From: Rhodococcus spelaei
GTDB taxonomy: Bacteria; Actinomycetota; Actinomycetes; Mycobacteriales; Mycobacteriaceae
Assembly (NCBI RefSeq): GCF_006704125.1
Contig: NZ_VIGH01000002.1
Coordinates: 62,001 to 126,000 of the forward strand
Direction of reading: 5' to 3'
Length of the DNA: 64,000 bases
Shown here piece by piece: positions 56,852 to 64,000 of this stretch; position 1 is the stretch's first letter, and each line of letters begins with the position of its first letter. The translations under genes were made by a program, and so were the position numbers. Below the pieces are notes generated by a model. That model searched no databases, was not told the DNA's origin, and saw only the letters and a program-made list of their open reading frames with translations.

Positions 56852-58069
56852 ATGCCTGAGGCAGTCATTGTCTCCGCCGTGCGCTCGCCCATCGGCCGCG
56901 CCGGAAAGGGTTCGCTCAAGGACATTCGCCCGGACGACCTGGCCGCTCAGATGGTCGCCGCCGCCCTCGCCAAGGTCCCGGAGCTCGACCCCGCCGAGAT
57001 CGACGACCTGATCATGGGTTGTGGCCAGCCGGGCGGACAGTCCGGCTACAACATCGCCAAGATCGTCGCCACCACGCTCGGGTACGACTTCCTGCCCGGC
57101 GTGACCGTCAACCGCTACTGCTCCTCGTCGCTGCAGACCACCCGGATGGCCATGCACGCCATCCGCGCGGGCGAGGGTGACGTGTTCATCTCCGCCGGCG
57201 TCGAGTCGGTGTCCAGCTTCGCCACCGGCAGCGCCGACGGCTGGCCGAACACCAAGAACGCCCGCTACGCGGACGCCCAGGCCCGCACCGAGCTGGCCAC
57301 CCAGGGTGGCGTCGCGTGGAAGGACCCCCGCGAGGACGGCCTGACCCCCGACATCTACATCGCGATGGGCCAGACCGCCGAGAACGTCGCGTCCCTGACC
57401 GGCATCAGCCGCGAGGACCAGGACCGCTGGGGCGTGCGCAGCCAGAACCGCGCCGAGGAGGCCATCAACCGCGGCTTCTTCGCGAACGAGATCACCCCGG
57501 TCACCCTCGCCGACGGCACCGTCGTCAGCACCGACGACGGTCCGCGCGCCGGCACCGCCTACGAGAAGATCAGCCAGCTCAAGCCGGTCTTCCGTCCCGA
57601 CGGCACCGTCACCGCCGGCAACGCCTGCCCGCTCAACGACGGCGCGGCCGCGCTCGTCATCATGAGCGACACCAAGGCCAAGGCCCTCGGCCTGACCCCG
57701 CTGGCGCGCGTCGTCTCCACCGCCGCCACCGGCCTGTCCCCCGAGATCATGGGCCTGGGCCCGATCGAGGCCGTCAAGAAGGCCCTCGGCTACGCGAAGA
57801 TGACCACCTCGGACATCGACCTGTACGAGATCAACGAAGCGTTCGCGGTGCAGGTCATCGGCTCCGCCCGCGCGCTGGACCTCGACGAGGACAAGATCAA
57901 CATCTCGGGCGGCGCGATCGCCCTGGGCCACCCGTTCGGCATGACCGGTGCCCGCATCACCAACACCCTGCTCAACAACCTGCGCGAGCAGGACAAGACC
58001 TTCGGCGTCGAGACCATGTGCGTCGGCGGCGGCCAGGGCATGGCGATGGTGCTCGAGCGCCTGAGCTAG
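56852..58069 (+). CDS. fadA: Acetyl-CoA C-acyltransferase (thiolase, FadA3-like)
   Basis: A 405-residue thiolase. The acyl-accepting Cys is in NRYCSSSLQT, with the C-terminal INEAFAVQ, GGAIALGHPFGMTGAR (His) and CVGGGQGMA (second Cys) motifs. Degradative beta-oxidation is likely. The ATG has AAGGAG 6 nt upstream. The ortholog is Rv1074c. Followed by a palindromic repeat. Confidence 0.94.
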   Translation: MPEAVIVSAVRSPIGRAGKGSLKDIRPDDLAAQMVAAALAKVPELDPAEIDDLIMGCGQPGGQSGYNIAKIVATTLGYDFLPGVTVNRYCSSSLQTTRMAMHAIRAGEGDVFISAGVESVSSFATGSADGWPNTKNARYADAQARTELATQGGVAWKDPREDGLTPDIYIAMGQTAENVASLTGISREDQDRWGVRSQNRAEEAINRGFFANEITPVTLADGTVVSTDDGPRAGTAYEKISQLKPVFRPDGTVTAGNACPLNDGAAALVIMSDTKAKALGLTPLARVVSTAATGLSPEIMGLGPIEAVKKALGYAKMTTSDIDLYEINEAFAVQVIGSARALDLDEDKINISGGAIALGHPFGMTGARITNTLLNNLREQDKTFGVETMCVGGGQGMAMVLERLS

Positions 58070-58081
58070 TTCTTCGCGTCC

Positions 58082-58140
58082 ACGAACGGGCGGTTTCCTG
58101 GCGGGTCACTCGACCGATGCTCAGGGAATCGCCCGTTCGT
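58082..58140. repeat. Palindromic element, copy 1 (left flank of hut operon)
   Basis: A 59-bp hairpin element: 11-bp perfect outer stem (ACGAACGGGCG/CGCCCGTTCGT) continued by 8 bp with two G-U wobbles, and a 21-nt loop. Starts 12 nt after the thiolase stop, so it can terminate that transcript. The reverse complement matches the element at 63680-63736 (53 of 61 positions over an extended alignment), including the loop. Confidence 0.8.
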
Positions 58141-58216
58141 CGTTCACGGACAAAACAGGACAGCGAGCTCGGTGGTTGTACAAGAATGGACTCACTCTCG
58201 CCTCGAGGAGTACCCG

Positions 58217-59917
58217 ATGGACATCACCTCTCCCGGCCACGAGGCCCGGCCCGTACGCGCCCCCCGCGGCTCCGAGCTGAACACCCTCGGGTGGCAGCAG
58301 GAGGGCGCGCTGCGCATGCTCATGAACAACCTCGATCCCGAGGTCGCCGAGCACCCCGACAACCTGGTGGTCTACGGCGGCACCGGCCGCGCCGCACGCA
58401 GCTGGGCCGCGTTCGACGCGATGGTCGCGACCCTCAAGACGCTGAAGAACGACGAGACCATGCTGGTCCAGTCCGGCAAGCCGGTCGGCGTCTTCCGCAC
58501 CAACGAGTGGGCGCCGCGCGTGCTCCTCGCGAACTCCAACCTCGTCGGCGACTGGGCCAACTGGGAGCAGTTCCGCAAGCTCGAGGCCGAGGGCCTGATG
58601 ATGTACGGCCAGATGACCGCCGGGTCCTGGATCTACATCGGCACCCAGGGCATCCTGCAGGGCACCTACGAGACCTTCGGCGCGATTGCCCGCAAGTTCG
58701 CGGCCTCTGGTCGGCATGGACACGGTGACGGCACCCTGGCCGGCACGATCACCCTGACCGCGGGCATGGGCGGCATGGGTGGCGCGCAGCCGCTGGCCGT
58801 CACCATGAACGACGGCGTCGCGATCTGCGTCGACTGCGACGTCACCCGCATCGACCGCCGCATCGCCCACGAGTATCTCGACGCCAAGGCCGACAGCATC
58901 GAGCACGCCCTGCAGCTGGCCACCGAGGCCCGCGACGCTCGCAAGCCGCTGTCCGTCGGCATCGTCGGCAACGCCGCCGAGATCTTCCCGGCCCTGCTCG
59001 CGATGGACGCGCCCATCGACATCGTCACCGACCAGACGTCGGCGCACGACCCGCTGTCCTACCTGCCGCTCGGCGTCGAGTTCGCCGACATGAAGACCCT
59101 CGCTGCCAAGGACCCCGAGCACTTCACCGAAGAGGCACGCAAGTCGATGGCCGCGCATGTCGAGGCGATGGTCGGCTTCCAGGACAAGGGTGCCGAAGTC
59201 TTCGACTACGGCAACTCGATCCGCGACGAGGCACGCAAGGCCGGCTACGACCGCGCGTTCGCGTTCCCCGGCTTCGTACCGGCCTACATCCGCCCGCTGT
59301 TCGAGGAGGGCCTCGGCCCGTTCCGTTGGGCCGCGCTGTCCGGCGACCCGAAGGACATCGCCGCCACCGACGAGGCGATCCTCGAGCTGTTCCCGGAGAA
59401 CGAGCACCTGGGGCGCTGGATCGAGATGGCCGGCGAGAAGGTCGCCTTCCAGGGCCTGCCCGCCCGCATCTGCTGGCTCGGCTACGGCGAACGTCACAAG
59501 GCCGGCTTGAAGTTCAACGAGATGGTCGCCTCCGGCGAGCTGTCCGCTCCGATCGCGATCGGCCGCGACCACCTGGACTCCGGCTCCGTCGCCTCGCCGT
59601 ACCGCGAGACCGAGGCGATGAAGGACGGCTCCGACGCGGTCGCCGACTGGCCGCTGCTCAATGCCCTCGTCAACACCGCGTCCGGCGCGTCCTGGGTGTC
59701 GATCCACCACGGCGGCGGCGTCGGCATGGGCCGCTCCATCCACGCCGGTCAAGTGTGCATCGCCGACGGCACCGAGCTGGCCGCCAAGAAGATCGAAGCC
59801 GTGCTGACCAACGACCCGGGCATGGGCGTCATCCGACACGCCGACGCCGGGTACGAGCACGCCATCGACACCGCCCGCGAGCGCGGCATCCGGATCCCGA
59901 TGCAGGAGAACCGCTGA
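58217..59917 (+). CDS. hutU: Urocanate hydratase
   Basis: The second step of histidine degradation, converting urocanate to imidazolonepropionate with tightly bound NAD+. 566 residues with the [10 protein letters not shown] dinucleotide loop, the [11 protein letters not shown] segment and the C-terminal HHGGGVGMG. First gene of the hut operon; the ATG has GAGGAG 6 nt upstream. Confidence 0.96.
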   Translation: MDITSPGHEARPVRAPRGSELNTLGWQQEGALRMLMNNLDPEVAEHPDNLVVYGGTGRAARSWAAFDAMVATLKTLKNDETMLVQSGKPVGVFRTNEWAPRVLLANSNLVGDWANWEQFRKLEAEGLMMYGQMTAGSWIYIGTQGILQGTYETFGAIARKFAASGRHGHGDGTLAGTITLTAGMGGMGGAQPLAVTMNDGVAICVDCDVTRIDRRIAHEYLDAKADSIEHALQLATEARDARKPLSVGIVGNAAEIFPALLAMDAPIDIVTDQTSAHDPLSYLPLGVEFADMKTLAAKDPEHFTEEARKSMAAHVEAMVGFQDKGAEVFDYGNSIRDEARKAGYDRAFAFPGFVPAYIRPLFEEGLGPFRWAALSGDPKDIAATDEAILELFPENEHLGRWIEMAGEKVAFQGLPARICWLGYGERHKAGLKFNEMVASGELSAPIAIGRDHLDSGSVASPYRETEAMKDGSDAVADWPLLNALVNTASGASWVSIHHGGGVGMGRSIHAGQVCIADGTELAAKKIEAVLTNDPGMGVIRHADAGYEHAIDTARERGIRIPMQENR

Positions 59918-59968
59918 GCCACAGCCCGATCCCCGAAATCCGGGCCCTCTACTGACATTGGAGCCGTC

Positions 59969-61525
59969 GTGACCCACCCCGCCGACACCCCCACCGTCGA
60001 GGTCGGCCTCGGACCCGTCACCATCGCGGACGTCGTCGACGTCGCGCGCCGCGGCCACGGTGTCCGACTGAGTGCCGAGTCGCTCGCCGCGATGGCCGCC
60101 ACCCGCACCCACATCGAGGACCTCGCCGCGAGCCCGGTCCCGGTGTACGGGGTCTCCACGGGCTTCGGCGCCCTCGCCACCCGGCACATCCCGCCGAACC
60201 TGCGAACCCGGTTGCAGCGCAGCCTGATCCGCTCCCATGCCGCCGGGTCCGGCCCGGAGGTCGAGCGGGAGGTCGTGCGCGCGCTGATGCTGCTGCGTCT
60301 GTCGACCCTCGCGACCGGACGCACCGGCGTCCGCCCCGAGGTCGCGCAGGCCTACGCCGACCTGCTGACGACGGGGATCACCCCGGTGGTCTACGAGTAC
60401 GGCAGCCTCGGCTGCTCCGGCGACCTCGCCCCGCTCGCACACGTCGCCCTCGCGGTCATGGGCGAGGGCACCGTCCGTATCGCCGACGGACGCCTTCTCC
60501 CGGCTGCCGACGCCCTCGCCGAGCACGGCCTCACACCGGTCGTCCTCGCCGAGAAGGAGGGCCTGGCGCTGATCAACGGCACCGACGGCATGCTCGGACA
60601 GTTGGCGCTGGCGATCACCGACCTGGACCACCTGCTCAAGCTCGCCGACGTGGCCGCGGCGATGAGCGTCGAGGGTCTGCTCGGCACCGACCGGGTGTTC
60701 GCCGCGGACCTGCAGGCACTGCGCCCGCACCCCGGCCAGGCCGCGGCCGCCGCGAACATGACGCGACTGCTCGCCGGTTCGCCGATCGTCGCGTCCCACG
60801 CCGGACCCGAGGACACCCGCGTCCAGGACGCCTACTCGCTGCGCTGCGCCCCTCAGGTCGCCGGCGGCGCCCGCGACACCGTCGAGCACGCCCGCACCGT
60901 CGCGGTGCGCGAACTGGCTTCCACCATCGACAATCCGGTAGTGACCTTCGACGGCCGCGTGGAGTCCAACGGCAACTTCCACGGCGCACCGGTCTCGTAC
61001 GTGCTCGACTTCCTCGCCATCGTCGCGGCCGACGTTGCGAGCATCAGCGAACGCCGCACCGACCGGTTCCTCGACGTCGCCCGCAATCACGGACTGCCGC
61101 CGTTCCTCGCCGACGACCCCGGCGTCGACAGCGGACTGATGATCGCCCAGTACACCCAGGCCGCGATCGTTTCCGAGCTCAAGCGCCTCGCGGTGCCGGC
61201 GAGCGTCGACTCGATCCCGTCCTCCGCAATGCAGGAGGACCACGTGTCGATGGGCTGGTCGGCGGCCCGCAAGCTGCGCCGGTCGATCGATGGACTGACC
61301 CGAGTACTGTCCGTTGAAATCCTCGCCGCGGCACGGGGAATCGACCTGCGTGCTCCGTTGCAGCCCGGCGCGGGCACCGGAGCGGTGCTGCGGATGCTGC
61401 GGACCGTGGTCCCCGGCCCCGGCACGGACCGCCACCTCGCCCCGGAGATCGAGCGGGCCGTCGAACTCGCCATGTCGGGCGCGCTGGTCGCGGCTGCGGA
61501 GGACGCGGTCGGGGCCCTGCGGTGA
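59969..61525 (+). CDS. hutH: Histidine ammonia-lyase
   Basis: The first step of histidine degradation, yielding urocanate and ammonia. 518 residues with the MIO-forming region [14 protein letters not shown]. The triad at 149-151 is Cys-Ser-Gly rather than the common Ala-Ser-Gly. The YGVSTGFG loop (catalytic Tyr) and [12 protein letters not shown] are intact. GTG start with TTGGAG in front; 51 nt after hutU; stop overlaps hutI by 4 bp. Confidence 0.95.
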   Translation: MTHPADTPTVEVGLGPVTIADVVDVARRGHGVRLSAESLAAMAATRTHIEDLAASPVPVYGVSTGFGALATRHIPPNLRTRLQRSLIRSHAAGSGPEVEREVVRALMLLRLSTLATGRTGVRPEVAQAYADLLTTGITPVVYEYGSLGCSGDLAPLAHVALAVMGEGTVRIADGRLLPAADALAEHGLTPVVLAEKEGLALINGTDGMLGQLALAITDLDHLLKLADVAAAMSVEGLLGTDRVFAADLQALRPHPGQAAAAANMTRLLAGSPIVASHAGPEDTRVQDAYSLRCAPQVAGGARDTVEHARTVAVRELASTIDNPVVTFDGRVESNGNFHGAPVSYVLDFLAIVAADVASISERRTDRFLDVARNHGLPPFLADDPGVDSGLMIAQYTQAAIVSELKRLAVPASVDSIPSSAMQEDHVSMGWSAARKLRRSIDGLTRVLSVEILAAARGIDLRAPLQPGAGTGAVLRMLRTVVPGPGTDRHLAPEIERAVELAMSGALVAAAEDAVGALR

Positions 61526-62700
61526 GCAGGTCCGCACGGACCCGGGCCCTGACGAACATCGGCACCCTCGTCACCAACGATCCCGGTCTCGGCGAGGGAG
61601 TGCTCGGGGTTCGCCGCGACGCCGCGATCGTCTTCGAGGACGGGGTGGTGGCGTGGGTCGGCAACTCCGCCGACGCACCGGCTGCCGACGCCGGACACGA
61701 CCTCGGCGGCCGGGCGGTCCTGCCCGGGTTCGTCGAGAGCCACTCGCACCTGGTGTTCGCGGGTGAGCGTGCCGAGGAGTTCGCGGCCCGGATGTCCGGC
61801 GAGAAGTACGCCGCCGGCGGCATCCGCACCACCATCGAGGCCACCCGCGCCGCGAGCGACGAGCAGCTCGCCGCCAACGTGCGGCGCCTCCTCGACGAGT
61901 CGCGGCGCTCGGGCAGCACCACCGTCGAAATCAAGTCCGGCTACGGACAGTGCACACGGGACGAGCTCCGCAGCGTGCAGATCGCGAGCCGGTTCACCGA
62001 CGAGGTCACGCTCCTGGCGGCTCACGTCCCGCCGCCGGAGTACGCGGGCCGCGCCGACGAATACGTCACGATGGCGGTCGACGAGATGATCCCCGCCTGT
62101 GCCCCGCACGCCAAGTGGATCGACGTGTTCTGCGAGCGCGGCGCGTTCACCCTCGAGCAGTCGCGCGCCGTTCTGCGCGCCGGCGTCGCGCACGGCCTGA
62201 TCCCCCGGGTGCACGGCAACCAGCTCGGTGAGGGCCCCGGTGTACAGCTGGCCGTCGAGATGGGCGCCGCGTCCGTCGACCACGTCACCTACGTGAACCA
62301 GGCCGACATCGACGCCCTCGCAGGCAGCTCGACGGTGGCGACGCTGCTACCGGGCGCCGACTTCTCCACCCGAAACCAGTACCCCGGAGCCCGGGCCCTG
62401 CTCGCCGCGGGCGTCACGGTCGCGCTCGGCGCGGACTGCAATCCGGGCACCTGCTACACCACCAGCCTGCCGTTCTGCATCGCGATCGCGGTCCGGGACA
62501 TGCACATGACGCCCGCGGAGGCCGTCTGGGCGGCGACCGCCGGCGGCGCGAGGGCTCTGCAGCGCGAGGACGTGGGCAGCCTGAGGATCGGCGCCCGCGC
62601 CGACGCGATCGCCCTGGATGCCCCGTCGTACCTGCACCTCGCCTACCGGCCGGGGGTGCCACTGGTCCGCGAGGTCTGGAAGGACGGTGTGCTCGCATGA
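61522..62700 (+). CDS. hutI: Imidazolonepropionase
   Basis: The third step, hydrolysing imidazolonepropionate to N-formimidoyl-glutamate. 392-residue amidohydrolase; metal ligands at the HxH of [10 protein letters not shown], His in [10 protein letters not shown], His in VDHVTY and Asp in [12 protein letters not shown] start overlapping hutH and ATGA overlap with hutG, so the last three genes are translationally coupled. Confidence 0.95.
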   Translation: MSRSARTRALTNIGTLVTNDPGLGEGVLGVRRDAAIVFEDGVVAWVGNSADAPAADAGHDLGGRAVLPGFVESHSHLVFAGERAEEFAARMSGEKYAAGGIRTTIEATRAASDEQLAANVRRLLDESRRSGSTTVEIKSGYGQCTRDELRSVQIASRFTDEVTLLAAHVPPPEYAGRADEYVTMAVDEMIPACAPHAKWIDVFCERGAFTLEQSRAVLRAGVAHGLIPRVHGNQLGEGPGVQLAVEMGAASVDHVTYVNQADIDALAGSSTVATLLPGADFSTRNQYPGARALLAAGVTVALGADCNPGTCYTTSLPFCIAIAVRDMHMTPAEAVWAATAGGARALQREDVGSLRIGARADAIALDAPSYLHLAYRPGVPLVREVWKDGVLA

Positions 62701-63662
62701 GCCACGACATCGCTGTCGACATCGCGCCGCAGCCGTGGACCGGTCGGTCCGACGGAGAGTCGCCCGAACACCTGCGCTGGCACCACGCGATCACGCCGTA
62801 CTCCGCCGAGCCCGGCGTCGGTAGCGTCCTGATCGGCTTCGCCAGCGACGAGGGTGTGCGACGCAACAAGGGCCGACGCGGCGCGGCCGCCGGACCGGAC
62901 GCCCTGCGCGCGGCGCTCGCGTCGATGGCGCTGGCGCAGCCGCTGCCACTCGAGGACGCCGGCACGATCGCCGTCACCGGGGAAGACCTCGAAGTCTGCC
63001 AGGCTGCCCTCGGCCGGGCCGTCGCCACCGCCATCGACGCGGGCAGGCTGCCGGTGGTGCTCGGCGGCGGCCACGAGGTGGCCTTCGGCACCTACCAGGG
63101 CGTCGCGGCCGCCCAGCTGCGTCGGGCCCGCCCCCGGCTGGGGATCTTGAACCTCGACGCGCACTTCGACCTGCGCGGCGACCCCGTGCCCAGCTCCGGC
63201 ACCTCGTTCCGGCAGATCGCCGAGGCCGAGCACGCGGCCGGCACCGCACACCGTTACGACGTTCTCGGCATCAGCCAGCCCAGCAACACCACGGCCCTGT
63301 TCGACACCGCGCACCGGCTCGGCGTCCGCTACCTGCTCGACGAGCGTTGCGGCGTCGCGGATCGCGCGGAGGTGGACGAGTTCGTCTCGACCTTCCTCGA
63401 CGACGTCGACCTGGTCTACCTGACCATCGACCTCGACGTGCTGCCCGCCGGCGTCGCCCCCGGCGTCAGCGCCCCGGCCGGATACGGCGTGCCGCTCGAG
63501 ATCATCCAACGGGTCTGCGACCGCGTCACCACCAGCGGCAAGCTCGCTGTGGTCGACGTCGCGGAGCTGAACCCGACGTTGGACGTCGACAACCGCACCG
63601 CGCGCACCGCGGCCCGACTGCTGCACCGCATCGTCACCGCGCACGTCGCGCCCGCACGCTGA
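62697..63662 (+). CDS. hutG: Formimidoylglutamase (ureohydrolase family)
   Basis: The last step, giving glutamate and formamide. 321-residue arginase-fold enzyme with the binuclear Mn motifs [18 protein letters not shown] and [11 protein letters not shown]. The DAHFDLR and hut context favour formimidoylglutamase over agmatinase or arginase. Last gene of hutUHIG; no regulator such as HutC is present in the window. Confidence 0.93.
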   Translation: MSHDIAVDIAPQPWTGRSDGESPEHLRWHHAITPYSAEPGVGSVLIGFASDEGVRRNKGRRGAAAGPDALRAALASMALAQPLPLEDAGTIAVTGEDLEVCQAALGRAVATAIDAGRLPVVLGGGHEVAFGTYQGVAAAQLRRARPRLGILNLDAHFDLRGDPVPSSGTSFRQIAEAEHAAGTAHRYDVLGISQPSNTTALFDTAHRLGVRYLLDERCGVADRAEVDEFVSTFLDDVDLVYLTIDLDVLPAGVAPGVSAPAGYGVPLEIIQRVCDRVTTSGKLAVVDVAELNPTLDVDNRTARTAARLLHRIVTAHVAPAR

Positions 63663-63679
63663 CGCTGACGCACTGACGC

Positions 63680-63736
63680 CGAACGGGCGATTCCCTGAGC
63701 ATCGGCCGAGAGGCTTTCCAGGAAACCGCCCGGTCG
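63680..63736. repeat. Palindromic element, copy 2 (right flank of hut operon, inverted)
   Basis: An inverted copy of the element at 58082-58140: stem CGAACGGGCG...CGCCCGGTCG with inner ATTCCCTG/CAGGAAAC. The conserved loop GCATCGGCCGAG is retained and an internal 7-nt stretch differs. It lies between the hutG stop (18 nt before) and the opposing DUF559-like stop (4 nt after) and can terminate both. Confidence 0.8.
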
Positions 63737-63739
63737 TCG

Positions 63740-64000
63740 TCAGACCGGGGCGCCGGCCGCGCGGAGTTTGCCGCGAACCCGGCGGACCAGATCGCCCGGT
63801 CGGTCGTACAGCAGCTCCGCGCCGACGCGGACCACCGTCCACCCGAGCGCCTCGATCCGTGCCAACCGCTCGATGTCCCACGCCCGCTGACGCCGATCCT
63901 TCCAATGGTGCTCGCCGTCGTATTCGACCAGCACCGACCACTCCCGCCAGCCCAGGTCTGAGCGCGCGAACTCCCAGCCGTCGTTGTCGACGATCACGAT
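63740..64000 (-). CDS. DUF559/Vsr-like endonuclease-fold protein, C-terminal part (cut by window edge)
   Basis: About 87 C-terminal residues; the start lies beyond the window. The visible part has DLGWREWSVLVEYDGEHHW followed by a DIERLARIEALGWTVVRV stretch, typical of the DUF559 (Vsr/PD-D/ExK-like) fold that ends many actinobacterial proteins of unknown function. The Asp/Glu...Glu-Tyr-Asp residues fit a nuclease-like site. Unrelated to hut. Confidence 0.7.
   Translation of the reverse strand: MVIVDNDGWEFARSDLGWREWSVLVEYDGEHHWKDRRQRAWDIERLARIEALGWTVVRVGAELLYDRPGDLVRRVRGKLRAAGAPV

Noticed and set aside
58121-61537. An 1138-codon open frame on the minus strand across hutU and hutH
   Set aside because: It is the antisense shadow of GC-rich, strongly codon-biased genes; it lacks a ribosome-binding site and recognisable domains, while both plus-strand genes are clear.

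Overview
The window is about 64 kb of very GC-rich DNA with dense, short-spaced genes, many GTG starts and 4-bp stop/start overlaps. Gene content points to a mycolic-acid-containing actinobacterium of the Rhodococcus/Nocardia group. Evidence includes mycothiol S-conjugate amidase, a Z-farnesyl diphosphate synthase of the Rv1086 type, antigen-85-like mycolyltransferases, an EspG-like protein, a WS/DGAT acyltransferase, and a gene order largely collinear with Mycobacterium tuberculosis Rv1112 down to Rv1074c (recalled, not searched). No rRNA, tRNA, CRISPR array, phage or complete insertion sequence was seen.

Layout. 1-5.8 kb: pseudouridine synthase (cut by the edge), DUF222/HNH protein, YdeI-like protein, ychF, a dispanin-like membrane protein, a methyltransferase and a B-lectin/LysM protein. 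5.9-20.4 kb: an FMN glutamate-synthase-like protein, then a DNA-repair-rich stretch (Ada/AlkA fusion, ogt, AI-2E permease, sbcC/sbcD, rmuC, ispH, xseA/xseB). 20.4-35.9 kb: central metabolism and housekeeping (glpX, fumC, phoH2, glyA, coaA, Z-FPP synthase, trhA), plus an L,D-transpeptidase-like protein, a limonene-epoxide-hydrolase-like protein, a DUF885 protein and an FMO/TetR divergent pair.

35.9-41 kb is an accessory block set between the trhA and YyaL-like genes, which are near neighbours in M. tuberculosis. It holds EspG, a WS/DGAT, two unlisted tiny peptides (41 and 37 aa, no signal peptide) and two secreted mycolyltransferases. The arrangement resembles the corynebacterial small porins (PorA/PorH), which are O-mycoloylated. 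41-45.6 kb returns to the conserved backbone (YyaL-like, mca, DUF4307, greA with a structured leader).

45.8-52.4 kb is a second block between greA and metB: two tandem SEC-C paralogues, a lytic transglycosylase/NlpC-P60 fusion, and a tiny exported peptide translationally coupled to an ApbE-like flavin transferase. The peptide carries a motif close to the ApbE acceptor consensus. 52.4-58 kb: cbs-lipoprotein-metB (transsulfuration), an SGNH hydrolase and a FadA-type thiolase. 58.2-63.7 kb: a complete histidine-degradation operon (hutU-hutH-hutI-hutG) bracketed by two inverted copies of a roughly 60-bp palindromic element. The window closes with the 3' end of a DUF559-like gene.

Functional themes are DNA repair, thiol and transsulfuration metabolism, cell-envelope lipids and peptidoglycan, and histidine catabolism. 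The main candidates for undescribed biology are the peptide/mycolyltransferase cluster, the peptide/ApbE pair, the small ORF overlapping phoH2, the structured greA leader, and the hut-flanking repeats.
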